Source of the DNA: an uncultured Brevinema sp.
Lineage (GTDB): Bacteria; Spirochaetota; Brevinematia; Brevinematales; Brevinemataceae
Direction: 5' to 3'
NCBI GenBank assembly: GCA_947038195.1
Contig: CAMQVI010000010.1
Location: 1-38,850 of the forward strand
Length of the DNA stretch: 38,850 bases
This document shows, in pieces, positions 16,164 through 23,822 of this stretch (positions are counted from its first letter, which is position 1; every line of letters begins with the position of its first letter). The translations under genes and the position numbers were made by a program. A model generated the notes under the pieces. The model saw only the letters and a list, made by a program, of their open reading frames with translations, searched no databases and was not told the DNA's origin.

Positions 16164-17198
16164 ATGCTAGCTCAAAAATGGGAACACTTGAAAACGATAT
16201 TAACTCCCACTCGCTCTTTTACCACACATTTCAAACTGAAAAAAAAGTCACCTAAGCTGGTCTTAGCTACCCAATTTTTGGTTTCTGGGTTATTCGCATT
16301 TTCTATTTTATTCTTTACAGGTATCTTCACCCAAGGAGCTAAGCCCCTCCCTTTAGGAGACTCTATTCTTACTAATTTAATTATAGAAAAAGATATAGAC
16401 CAAGTTTTTACTTATAAAACGATTGGGACTAAGAACGAATTAGAAGAGATAGCTAAAGAAAAAACTTTGGGATTTAGCTTTTATCGGATTCTGCCAGGGG
16501 AAAACCTCTACTCTGTCGCTACTAAATTCGGATTATCTATCGCTACCGTATTATCGTTGAATAGCTTAGATAATGCGCACTCTCTTACCATAGGGCAAAA
16601 AATATTATTATCTACAAGATCGGGCATCATTCTTAATACTACCAATCAAGAGTCCGTCTTTAATATTGCAGAACGCTATGGGATTTCTGCAGAAGAAACC
16701 TCTTTAGTAAATACCTTAAAAGGTACTCACGTAGATGCAGGAACAACTCTCTTCCTCCCAAATGCAAATCTTACTATTAAAGCAATGGCAGATATTTTAG
16801 GTTTCCAATTTGTCAACCCAGTTCCTGGGTATAGAAGATTGTCATCTCATTTTGGGTGGAGAAGACACCCCATCCTAAAACGTAGACTCCTTCATAAAGG
16901 GATGGATTTTGCAGCTTCTATTGGAACTCCTATTTATGCGGCTAAAGAAGGACGTATCGTATCTTCAGGTTGGACTGGGAGTTTTGGACTCACAATAGTC
17001 ATTAGACATAACAACGGATTCTCTACCCTATATGCCCATCAATCTAAACTATATGTCAAAGCTGGGCAATGGGTTAAAGCTGGGGAAAGGATTGGTTCTG
17101 TGGGTAATACAGGGCGTTCTACTGGTCCTCATTTACATTTTGAAGTTAGAAAATATGGTCAACCTAAAAACCCTATTTATCATGGATTACAGTTATAA
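16164..17198 (+). CDS. LysM-domain M23 peptidoglycan endopeptidase (membrane-anchored)
   Basis: Zn2+ endopeptidase acting on peptidoglycan cross-links in the periplasm, or a NlpD/EnvC-like amidase activator. Seen: a basic N-terminus, one membrane segment (about 33-53), a LysM domain (about 106-150, starting YRILPGENLYSVATKFGLS), a second degenerate LysM-like stretch (about 160-200), and the M23 domain (about 225-340). The zinc ligands H244 and D248 (HKGMD), H292 in YAHQSK, and HLH (323-325) are all present, so it is probably active rather than degenerate. The ATG has GAGG five bases upstream. No terminator separates it from the aminotransferase remnant 27 bp downstream. Confidence 0.92.
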   Translation: MLAQKWEHLKTILTPTRSFTTHFKLKKKSPKLVLATQFLVSGLFAFSILFFTGIFTQGAKPLPLGDSILTNLIIEKDIDQVFTYKTIGTKNELEEIAKEKTLGFSFYRILPGENLYSVATKFGLSIATVLSLNSLDNAHSLTIGQKILLSTRSGIILNTTNQESVFNIAERYGISAEETSLVNTLKGTHVDAGTTLFLPNANLTIKAMADILGFQFVNPVPGYRRLSSHFGWRRHPILKRRLLHKGMDFAASIGTPIYAAKEGRIVSSGWTGSFGLTIVIRHNNGFSTLYAHQSKLYVKAGQWVKAGERIGSVGNTGRSTGPHLHFEVRKYGQPKNPIYHGLQL

Positions 17199-17225
17199 TT
17201 ATTAATTAAAATATGAGGGTACTAG

Positions 17226-17495
17226 ATGAATATCACCTTTGATACCAAGATTGACAGATTTAACACAAACTGTAAACTCTGGGATTCCGCTCAAAACCAA
17301 TATGATAAGCCTATGGGGATCTCAGACTTGGACTTTTCTTTTCCTTTTGAAATGACAGAAGCTATAAAAAATCGTGCTGAACACTCTTATTTTGGACATA
17401 CTTATCCTGCAAATAGCTTATATGGTACTATTATTCGATATATGAATCGATTATACCACTGGAAAATAGATAAAGACAAGATTAATTATGTATAA
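17226..17495 (+). pseudogene. Truncated MalY/PatB-type PLP aminotransferase (N-terminal 89 residues)
   Basis: The 89-residue reading frame aligns with the N-terminus of MalY/PatB cystathionine beta-lyases (about 390 residues): FDTKIDRFNTNCKLWD, then ISDLDFSFP (family ISDMDF / VADMDF), then FGHTYP (family FGYT), and it ends at a point matching the family VVYG strand. The PLP-binding lysine domain is entirely absent, so it cannot be an enzyme. It still has a good ribosome site (GAGGG six bases before the ATG) and overlaps the next gene by eight bases, so it may be translated and act as a coupling leader for the 904-residue protein. Confidence 0.75.
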
Positions 17496-20202
17496 AATTT
17501 TAGGTATTATTATTTTATCTTTTTCTCTAAGCTATGGATTTAAGTATGAATACCCTTTTGATTCTAGCACCTATACTTTAAAAGAAATTCGGACTACTAA
17601 TTTTAATATTATTTTTGATGAAGACTCCAAAGAAAAAGCATTTGAGCTCGTACGTTATGTAGAAGAGGAATTTGAATCTATGGTTTCTCATTATGGAGTA
17701 TTTGAGCTTAAAAATTATATCTTCAATCAAAAAATCCGTATCGTTGTTTCTTCTGATTACCAATTAGCCGATACAGCTGGTAGTAATTTTATCTTCCCTA
17801 CTATTCATCTTTATTCATCCGTCCCCCCTGAAATATCAGGCTCTAGATCTTATAGTGACCCAGAATATCTAAGAACTATTTTTAGGCATGAACTTACTTA
17901 TGTTTTCACCTCTGCTATTCGAACATATTTTCCCAAACATTACCTAATAAATGTTTTAAATAATGCGGTAAATCCCAGTGCTCTTTTCAGTGCCCCTTCT
18001 TTTTCAGCAGGAGCAGCCATTGCAAGAGAGAGTGATGGGGATTATGGTCGTTTGAAAGACCCCTATACCTATCATCTTATGAGAAGAGATCTCTTAGATA
18101 ATAAGCTCCCTTCTTTTGCTGAATTTGGAGGGGGAAATACTCGTTTTGATACATTGGATTACCCCTATACTTATGGAGCTTTATTTCACCAACATCTTAT
18201 AGATAATTTTGGGAAAGAAGAGGATTTAGCCTACTGGAAACAAGCTGGACAATGGCGTATCTCTAGCTGGTCTTTGAAAAATGTTACTAAAACACCGCAA
18301 AAAGACCTCTACAAATCTTTCAAAGAAAGCTTAGAGACTCACGAAAAGTATATTACTCATACAAATGCCTTGCTCTCTAAAAGAAGAAAACGCTTGAATT
18401 CTTTCCAAAAAATCAATGATAAAATCTACTACTTCAACCAGCAAAATCGTGAATTAAGAGTATACAACCTCAAAAAACAAAAAGATGAACATATCTTATT
18501 TGGGGGAAATAATTGGAGTAAAGTGGCCGTTTCTCCCGACGAAAAGTACCTCTTAGTATCTGCTATAGCAGATAAAAAAGTCTTTTCTATTGTGGTGCAT
18601 AGGCGATCTCTCCTTCCTAAAACAAGACCTTATATGGGTTTTAATGATGGAACTTTTCTTTCAACATCTACCCCAGATAATATTCAAATAGTAGCTATAA
18701 ACAGGAACACCCCTTATCCCGAACTTACAATTATTAGTAATAAAAATTACTACCCTCTATACACAGGAAATCCTGTCGAGTACTTCAACAGCCCCCTTAG
18801 TGTAGATGATCAGTATATCTATTTTCTCCACTCTTATAAAGGAACAAAGAAAGTATCTCGAATTGATATTCATAATAAAAAAGTTTCTAGCATAGATAAC
18901 GACAAACTATCTATTCCTAGATTCTTGACAGGGGATAAAGAGCATATTAGTGTATCTTACGCCAAAGAGGGGAACTCTTTTTATAAAAGAGCTATTATTA
19001 AAGACGATAATATCACTTTTATTAATGATAATATCAAAGGAGAGCTCTTTGAATCTTATTTATATGAAGATATTCTTTATTACAAATCTTCTTTTTCTAA
19101 ACAAGATAATTTAATGGCTCTCCCTTTAGACCAATTTAACACGAGCACAGAAAAGGCTCTTTTTGTGGCTCATAATACCCCTGTAATGGAGCCCTATACT
19201 TATGATGGGATTATTGATGACTATAATCTATCTGCTGATTTTGCCACTATGTCTTGGCTCCCTGTTATCACTTTTGAAAGGTTCGGCGTACGTACTATTA
19301 TGCAAGATAGTACAGGGGCACACCACATCTATACAAGTATAGTAATAGAGTACCAAAGAGGCACCCCAGAGTTTACATTCTCTTGGGAGAATGAAGAACT
19401 TCCTATCGTTTTTACTGCTGACTTCTATAATATGTACATGAAAAAAAACAGTGCCCTACAACTAGGTGAGCATCACTTAGTATCTGTAGGAATGGCCGCC
19501 TCCTATAGTGCCGAATCTGTATTACTAGCAGGGGACTTTTTTATTTCTTATGGGATAGAATGGCAGGGGCGGTTCATTGGGGACACAAGAAAACATCCCT
19601 ATACCTGGGACATCTTAGGTACCTCACAGGTCATAGGGACGGCAAAGATGATTTGGCAGTATTACGTGTCAGAGGGAGCTTTTGGTTTTTACAGAAAAGT
19701 GGAATTTACTGTTGAACAGAAGACGGATTACTTGAACCCTGAATGGCATCGTGTAGAAGGCTCCATGGTACTCTCTCTTCCTATCTTACCTATAGTACTC
19801 CGAGCCTATACAACTTACGATACCTCAGAGTTATCAATACGAGGCTCTTCTGTTTTGGGGGATAGCTTAATCCCTATATACAAAGAATTCCAAGATGAAA
19901 ATATCTTTAGCCCTTATGTAGCCTATGGAGATATAAATCTTATGATTTTCTCTTGGGAAATTCAAAATGGATTTGGATTTGGGGAGCTGTTTATTGAGCG
20001 TTGGGCGTTTTATACAGGCTATAGAATCGCTTATTGGGGGGCAGAAAATCCTTTCCTCCATTCTGTTTATATAAAGACACATCTGGATTTTACTATTCTT
20101 TTCAAATATATCCCTTTGTCTTTCGAGGTAGAAGGTACCTACTCTATCAACACTAAGCAATGGAATTATTTCCTAAGCTTAGAGGCTATTGTGCATATTT
20201 AA
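17488..20202 (+). CDS. Large exported protein: peptidase-MA-like domain, propeller-like middle, beta-rich C-terminus
   Basis: 904 residues with a signal peptide (about 1-17). Residues 35-290 resemble the peptidase-MA (gluzincin) fold: after LRTIFRHELTYVF the expected zinc motif HExxH reads H134-E-L-T-Y138, so the second histidine is replaced by Tyr and zinc binding is doubtful. Residues about 310-580 have repeated short strands with VSPDEKYLLVS and DDQYIYFLHS patterns, like TolB/WD-type propellers. From about 610 to the end it alternates aromatic and hydrophobic strands, as in outer-membrane barrels. Inference: a surface or periplasmic protein with an adapted protease domain. There is no clear Shine-Dalgarno; the start lies in the stop region of the aminotransferase remnant, suggesting coupled translation. 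Confidence 0.75.
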   Translation: MYKILGIIILSFSLSYGFKYEYPFDSSTYTLKEIRTTNFNIIFDEDSKEKAFELVRYVEEEFESMVSHYGVFELKNYIFNQKIRIVVSSDYQLADTAGSNFIFPTIHLYSSVPPEISGSRSYSDPEYLRTIFRHELTYVFTSAIRTYFPKHYLINVLNNAVNPSALFSAPSFSAGAAIARESDGDYGRLKDPYTYHLMRRDLLDNKLPSFAEFGGGNTRFDTLDYPYTYGALFHQHLIDNFGKEEDLAYWKQAGQWRISSWSLKNVTKTPQKDLYKSFKESLETHEKYITHTNALLSKRRKRLNSFQKINDKIYYFNQQNRELRVYNLKKQKDEHILFGGNNWSKVAVSPDEKYLLVSAIADKKVFSIVVHRRSLLPKTRPYMGFNDGTFLSTSTPDNIQIVAINRNTPYPELTIISNKNYYPLYTGNPVEYFNSPLSVDDQYIYFLHSYKGTKKVSRIDIHNKKVSSIDNDKLSIPRFLTGDKEHISVSYAKEGNSFYKRAIIKDDNITFINDNIKGELFESYLYEDILYYKSSFSKQDNLMALPLDQFNTSTEKALFVAHNTPVMEPYTYDGIIDDYNLSADFATMSWLPVITFERFGVRTIMQDSTGAHHIYTSIVIEYQRGTPEFTFSWENEELPIVFTADFYNMYMKKNSALQLGEHHLVSVGMAASYSAESVLLAGDFFISYGIEWQGRFIGDTRKHPYTWDILGTSQVIGTAKMIWQYYVSEGAFGFYRKVEFTVEQKTDYLNPEWHRVEGSMVLSLPILPIVLRAYTTYDTSELSIRGSSVLGDSLIPIYKEFQDENIFSPYVAYGDINLMIFSWEIQNGFGFGELFIERWAFYTGYRIAYWGAENPFLHSVYIKTHLDFTILFKYIPLSFEVEGTYSINTKQWNYFLSLEAIVHI

Positions 20203-20208
20203 TAAAAA

Positions 20209-20233
20209 AAGCCCTCTATACTGGTGAGGGCTT
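20209..20233. terminator. Bidirectional terminator between convergent genes
   Basis: AAGCCCTC pairs with GAGGGCTT across a nine-base loop, with an A run before and a T-rich stretch after. It ends the 904-residue gene on the plus strand and the cupin gene (stop at 20238) on the minus strand. Confidence 0.8.
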
Positions 20234-20237
20234 GCTT

Positions 20238-20561
20238 TTACTTTAAAAAATCTTCTCTAATAGGAGAAAAAACATCGAGCAATTTCCCTTTTTTAAGGCA
20301 GATTGCTTGGTGAAAGGCATCAGATGGAATATACAAGGTATCTCCCTTCTTAGCTATATGCTGGGTTTCTTCTATGATAAACTCAAACTCACCTTCTAAA
20401 ATATAAGTCATCTGTTCATGAGGGTGATTGTGCCTAGCACCTACTGTTCCCTCATCAAAAGATACCTCAACGCCCATAACAGTACCTCCATGAGCCAGTA
20501 CCTTGCGAGACACGCCTTCCCCCATTGAGACTACAGCTTGCTTATCGTATTCAAAAAACAT
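20238..20561 (-). CDS. Small cupin-domain protein 1
   Basis: A 107-residue single-domain cupin of the RmlC-like fold. Seen: cupin motif 1, GTVGARHNHPHEQMTYILEG (39-58), with three histidines and a Glu for metal binding, and motif 2, GDTLYIPSDAFHQAICL, with a further His. The motifs match the small dioxygenase-like/sensor cupins often annotated only as cupin domain proteins; the substrate is unknown. It is a paralogue of the next gene (same length, shared GVSRKVLAHGG / GITKKMLAYGG and SPIREDFLK / TPLREDLIR patterns). Each has its own promoter, so they can be regulated apart. The ribosome site is AGGAG. Confidence 0.85.
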   Translation of the reverse strand: MFFEYDKQAVVSMGEGVSRKVLAHGGTVMGVEVSFDEGTVGARHNHPHEQMTYILEGEFEFIIEETQHIAKKGDTLYIPSDAFHQAICLKKGKLLDVFSPIREDFLK

Positions 20562-20586
20562 TATTTAAGCTCCTACATTTTTTCAT

Positions 20587-20615
20587 AGTATAAAGCAAAA
20601 TTCTATTTTTCACAA
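20587..20615 (-). promoter_or_regulatory. Promoter of cupin gene 1
   Basis: On the minus strand, -35 TTGTGA (20610-20615), 17-bp spacer, -10 TATACT (20587-20592), leaving a leader of about 20 bases before the ATG. Confidence 0.6.
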
Positions 20616-20618
20616 TAG

Positions 20619-20644
20619 AAAACCCCTCAAATAGAGGGGTTTTT
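20619..20644. terminator. Terminator after cupin gene 2
   Basis: AAAACCCCTC / GAGGGGTTTT hairpin with a five-base loop, directly abutting the stop of cupin gene 2. The long T run is on the plus-strand side, while the minus-strand side has only four T, so on the minus strand it may be leaky. Confidence 0.7.
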
Positions 20645-20968
20645 TTATCTAATAAGGTCTTCTCTTAAGGGGGTAAATAGGCTTAGAAGCCTGCCCTTTT
20701 CAGTACATTTACCCTGATGAGAAGTGTTGGAGGGGATATATACCGTGTCTCCTTTGGTGCAAGTTTGGGTGATGTCATCTACGGTAAACTCAAACTTACC
20801 ATCTAAAATATAGACAATTTGTTCCTGTTCATGGTGGTGGTGAATGCCGTCCACACCTTCCTCAAAGGCGATTTCTGTACTCATTAGCACTCCACCATAA
20901 GCAAGCATTTTTTTGGTGATCCCTTCGCTTATAAGGGTGCTGGGCTGTTCTTGGTTATTGAAATACAT
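20645..20968 (-). CDS. Small cupin-domain protein 2
   Basis: A 107-residue cupin paralogous to the neighbouring gene. Motif 1 reads GVDGIHHHHEQEQIVYILDG (37-57 region) with a cluster of four histidines and a Glu, and motif 2 is GDTVYIPSNTSHQGKC. The metal-binding residues are kept, so a metal-dependent activity or small-molecule binding is likely, but the substrate cannot be inferred. The extra histidines in the metal loop distinguish it from cupin 1. The start is supported by GAGGAG upstream. Tandem duplication is the simplest origin. Confidence 0.85.
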   Translation of the reverse strand: MYFNNQEQPSTLISEGITKKMLAYGGVLMSTEIAFEEGVDGIHHHHEQEQIVYILDGKFEFTVDDITQTCTKGDTVYIPSNTSHQGKCTEKGRLLSLFTPLREDLIR

Positions 20969-21006
20969 TGTAGGCTCCTCTATTGGTATTTATACATTTC
21001 TTATAT

Positions 21007-21035
21007 AATATACTAATAAAATTCGTTTTTTCCAA
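21007..21035 (-). promoter_or_regulatory. Promoter of cupin gene 2
   Basis: On the minus strand, -35 TTGGAA (21030-21035), 17-bp spacer, -10 TATATT (21007-21012), about 32 bases from the ATG beyond the expected start site. Confidence 0.6.
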
Positions 21036-21099
21036 AAAAACCCCCATTTAAAAGACTAGTATCAAAAATATTTAATCTTATCTTTAAAAAGCATTGGAT

Positions 21100-21570
21100 T
21101 TTCTTTAAATAAGTCAAAAATGGGAATTTTTAATCATTTTTTTGAGCTATACACTCATATTATATGATCGTTTTAGATCATTTGAAATGATTGAAAATGG
21201 GCTGAAATGAGTATTTGATTGTTTTTAGAGAATTTTTGAGGATTTTTTATAAAATAATTGGTGATTTTTAAAATATCTTTGAGGGGGAAATTTTTCATGA
21301 AATCAGAATTTTTTAGAATAATTGAAAGAGGGGGATTTTTCGGGATGGGATTTTTAGTAAATAATCTGTTTTGAAAAATTTGTTTAGTGAATTTCAAAAA
21401 TTATTGAAATTTTTTTAAATAGCTGAAAGAAGAAGTTTTTTGTGAAAGATTTTTAGGGATATCAAAAAAGATGATTTTGGTGGAATTTTTCAGAATAATT
21501 GAAAAAGATAGCTTTGGACATTAGAAAAATAATTAGAAGAGGGAATTCAAAAATATTGGGAGGGATTTTT
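21100..21570. repeat. Cytosine-poor, T/A/G-rich stretch with degenerate short repeats
   Basis: About 470 bp of plus strand with very few C, and no credible gene. A recurring unit of the form GAATTTTT(C/T)AGAATAATTGAAA is seen near 21307 and 21483, with related pieces ending in ATTATTGAAAT near 21400. A 74-codon frame on the minus strand (21173-21397) consists only of Lys/Asn/Phe/Ile/Pro repeats from this composition and lacks a ribosome site. It could be an expanded degenerate repeat or decayed sequence. Confidence 0.6.
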
Positions 21571-21577
21571 ATTAAAT

Positions 21578-21620
21578 TAAGTATAAGCTTGATTTTTTAG
21601 GACAATAAAGCTTATACTTA
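21578..21620 (+). promoter_or_regulatory. Perfect 13-bp inverted repeat overlapping the methyltransferase promoter
   Basis: TAAGTATAAGCTT (21578-21590) and its exact complement AAGCTTATACTTA (21608-21620) surround a 17-base loop. A promoter-like pair, -35 TTGATT (21589-21594) and -10 TATACT (21613-21618) with an 18-bp spacer, is embedded so that each arm touches one element. This suits a repressor operator. As RNA it would be a strong hairpin just ahead of the AAAGGAG ribosome site. Confidence 0.5.
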
Positions 21621-21639
21621 TTTAAAGGAGAGACTCTCT

Positions 21640-22245
21640 GTGAATAAATATGTAGAACGTTCCAAGAATAACTATAATAAAGCTGCTGATAAATTCGATC
21701 AATCTTTTGAGGCTAAATTAACGCTTCCTTTCAAAAAAAAACTAGTATCATTAATTTCTATGGAAGAAAACAGTAAGGTTTTAGATGTCGGCTGTGCCAC
21801 AGGGACTTTATTGAATATCTTATCTCAAGAATTTAGTTTTGAAGGTTATGGTACTGATATTTCCGAAAATATGATTAAAAATGCCCAAATCAAAAATCCT
21901 TCTATGCGTTTTGAAACAGCTTTTTGTGAAAATATCCCTTTTGATAGTGCTATTTTTGATAGAATCACCCTTAGCCTAGCCTATCATCATTTTCCTAATG
22001 GGGCAGAGTTCGCTAAAGAGGCTCATAGACTTTTGAAACCAAAGGGATTGATTTATATTGCCGAAATGTACAGCCCTCCTTTTTTAAGAGATTTTTTAAA
22101 TATCTTTGTTTCTCGTTCTCCCGCAGGCTGTATTAAGATTTTCTCTCCTGAAGAAATTTCACAAACTTTTATAAATTCGGGATTTGTAACACATTCTTTT
22201 ACTCAATCTGGATTTATGCAGGTACTCGTTCTACAGAAAGTATAA
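21640..22245 (+). CDS. Class I SAM-dependent methyltransferase
   Basis: 201 residues with a Rossmann methyltransferase fold. Seen: motif I VLDVGCATGTLLNIL (46-60), an acidic motif after the second strand (GTDISENMIKNA), motif IV with ITLSLAYHHFP, and motif V LLKPKGLIYIAE. It resembles UbiE/Methyltransf_11 members; the substrate (small molecule, lipid or arsenic-type) is not evident, and no cysteine cluster suggests arsenite. The GTG start follows AAAGGAG with a nine-base gap, and the upstream ATG-free leader supports it. A stand-alone gene with its own palindromic control region. No clear terminator follows (22246-22317 AT-rich, only weak hairpins). Confidence 0.88.
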   Translation: MNKYVERSKNNYNKAADKFDQSFEAKLTLPFKKKLVSLISMEENSKVLDVGCATGTLLNILSQEFSFEGYGTDISENMIKNAQIKNPSMRFETAFCENIPFDSAIFDRITLSLAYHHFPNGAEFAKEAHRLLKPKGLIYIAEMYSPPFLRDFLNIFVSRSPAGCIKIFSPEEISQTFINSGFVTHSFTQSGFMQVLVLQKV

Positions 22246-22317
22246 ATTCCAGCCCTTCTTTTTTCAAGGAAGTATCTCCTTATCTTATTATGTCCTATCG
22301 TTTTAAAAACTACACCC

Positions 22318-22346
22318 TTGACAAAATTATAGAAAATATATATATT
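22318..22346 (+). promoter_or_regulatory. sigma70-type promoter of the HXXEE gene
   Basis: -35 TTGACA (22318-22323), 17-bp spacer, -10 TATATT (22341-22346). The predicted leader is about 78 bases, ending in an AGGAGG ribosome site. Confidence 0.75.
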
Positions 22347-22430
22347 TAACTTCATATAAAATAATTTTTTAGGGAATATTCACTTGAAAACATCTCTAAA
22401 AAAATTATAACAATAAATTAGGAGGATTTT

Positions 22431-23024
22431 ATGAGAGATAGTATGCTTATTAAAATCAATCATCTATGGCAAAGAGCGACAGCACTGTTAGGAGCGATAT
22501 TAACTACTCTATTAATTTTAACATGGTCTGATTTAGGGATATCAAATTTTTTTAGTTGGTTATTATGCTTACATTTGCCTCTCACAATGTTTCATGAATT
22601 TGAAGAATATGTACTTCCCGGAGGCTTCAAGCACCTTGCAAATTATAATTCTCTATTATCTAAGCCAGTACCACAAGAAAATTCACCACTCAATGAACCC
22701 TTTATATTTATTATTAATGTTGGTTTTTGGGTGTGGATTATTATAGGAGCGATGAGTGCTGAAACAATGCCTTGGATAGGAGTTGGTGCCGTAGTTTTTC
22801 AAATAGTCAATGTTATTGGTCATATCTTCATTTTTCAAATTAAAACACCTGGATATAATCCTGGAATAATTACAACTATCTTTTTATTAGTTCCTTATAT
22901 AACTGTTTTGACATGGAATATCTGCACACAAAATTTGTTGAAACCTTTAGAATGGGCTTTGTCATTTGGAATAGGGTTTTTAGGTATTATACTTATGATT
23001 GGAACATCTCGTTTTAATAAATAA
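22431..23024 (+). CDS. HXXEE-domain membrane protein
   Basis: 197 residues with about five to six membrane segments. Seen: the family-defining HEFEE at the end of the second hydrophobic stretch (FHEFEEYVLPGGF, about 54-66), then NVIGHIFIF and YNPGIITTIFLLVP, both matching conserved positions of the HXXEE family (conserved His/Glu facing the membrane, a possible metal site). The function of this family is not established; it may be a membrane-embedded enzyme. It has an AGGAGG site and its own promoter. Its stop codon is just inside the left edge of the duplicated OM-barrel block, so the block begins at the gene boundary. Confidence 0.82.
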   Translation: MRDSMLIKINHLWQRATALLGAILTTLLILTWSDLGISNFFSWLLCLHLPLTMFHEFEEYVLPGGFKHLANYNSLLSKPVPQENSPLNEPFIFIINVGFWVWIIIGAMSAETMPWIGVGAVVFQIVNVIGHIFIFQIKTPGYNPGIITTIFLLVPYITVLTWNICTQNLLKPLEWALSFGIGFLGIILMIGTSRFNK

Positions 23025-23030
23025 AATCTA

Positions 23031-23060
23031 TTGTATTAATTAAAAAAAAAAGAGTATAAT
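23031..23060 (+). promoter_or_regulatory. Promoter of OM-barrel-like copy 1 with a poly-A10 spacer
   Basis: -35 TTGTAT (23031-23036), 18-bp spacer containing ten consecutive A (23042-23051), -10 TATAAT (23055-23060). The copy 2 promoter is the same but with nine A and a 17-bp spacer. A homopolymer here can slip during replication and change promoter strength. Confidence 0.7.
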
Positions 23061-23090
23061 ATAGGGATACAGAATTATAAGGGATCGAAA

Positions 23091-23717
23091 ATGAAAAAAA
23101 TATTATTACTAAGCTTGCTTATAGCTAGTCCATTACTAGGACAAGAAGTGGAGAAAAAAGATACATCCACTAAAACAGTAAGCAAAGATCCTAATAAAAA
23201 ATTCAAATCAGATACTGTGGGTCTTGGACTAAGCACATCTATCCTAGGTGGAGGATATTTTGAGGGGGATGGTGGACTTTTATCTTCTGTTTCTTTAGAA
23301 ATATTTGGAATATTAAAACCAAATTCAAATAATTATCTCTATGTAGTTTGGAATGTTTTAATGCCTGTTATAGAGCCTACCCCTAAAAATATCTTTTCAG
23401 AAGTATCTGTAATAGTTGGCATAGGATATGGAAATTGGGTTTATAAAAATTTGGACAGTAATCAAAAAGGTTGGCTCATCGGAATAAATACAGCATTCTT
23501 ATCAGGGGTATATAGTCAATATGTGGCTGATCAAGATAGCTATGCAAGTGGTTGGATTTTTAGTATTGGTGCTACCGTGAATATGAGAGCTATATATCAA
23601 TTACATAGAAATTTTGGTTTTCTCATAGGAGCTGATTTTTCTTACTATCATTCTTTTACAGGATTAGATCCAGCCGATGGATTTACTAGTGGAATAACAG
23701 CAGGGATAGTATTTTAA
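23091..23717 (+). CDS. Exported beta-barrel-like outer-membrane protein, copy 1
   Basis: 208 residues: a signal peptide (about 1-18, MKKILLLSLLIASPLLGQ), a short Lys/Thr/Asp-rich linker (19-40), then alternating hydrophobic/aromatic strands with Gly-rich turns to a terminal Phe, as in small outer-membrane beta-barrels. I see no defined motif; it resembles spirochaete DUF2715-type proteins in general make-up only. Copy 2 at 34482-35108 is about 90% identical. Residues 27-102 are identical, and about a third of the last 37 residues differ, consistent with a variable exposed loop. The start is supported by the signal peptide and AAGGGA upstream. Confidence 0.75.
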   Translation: MKKILLLSLLIASPLLGQEVEKKDTSTKTVSKDPNKKFKSDTVGLGLSTSILGGGYFEGDGGLLSSVSLEIFGILKPNSNNYLYVVWNVLMPVIEPTPKNIFSEVSVIVGIGYGNWVYKNLDSNQKGWLIGINTAFLSGVYSQYVADQDSYASGWIFSIGATVNMRAIYQLHRNFGFLIGADFSYYHSFTGLDPADGFTSGITAGIVF

Positions 23718-23756
23718 TATCCCACTTTAAGAATAGTACATTAATGATAATAAAAA

Positions 23757-23784
23757 ACACCACCTAAAAATCAGGTGGTGTTTT
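23757..23784. terminator. Bidirectional terminator of the duplicated block, arm 1
   Basis: AACACCACCT / AGGTGGTGTT hairpin with a loop of about eight bases, followed by T on both strands. It ends OM-barrel copy 1 and the convergent 145-residue gene. Arm 2 carries the same hairpin with base changes. Confidence 0.85.
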
Positions 23785-23822
23785 ATTTGATATTTATTAG
23801 TATTGATTTAGTAGCTTTTAGA

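Larger units (their letters stand above)
23020..23787 (+). repeat. Inverted duplication, arm 1 (OM-barrel-like gene with promoter and terminator)
   Basis: This 768-bp block has a near-identical inverted copy at 34412-35252. Matching runs from AATAAAATCTATTGTA at the left edge, through the promoter, coding region and 3' terminator, to TGGTGTTTTATT at the right edge. The main difference is that arm 2 carries about 74 extra bases in the leader. The arms flank 10.6 kb, so homologous recombination between them could invert 23788-34411. Confidence 0.85.

Noticed and set aside
21173-21397. 74-codon minus-strand frame in the C-poor region
   Set aside because: Composition-driven Lys/Asn/Ile/Phe/Pro repeats without ribosome site or similarity to a known domain.
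23020-23787. Insertion sequence origin of the duplicated block
   Set aside because: No transposase, terminal inverted repeats or obvious target-site duplication; the block is an ordinary gene with promoter and terminator.
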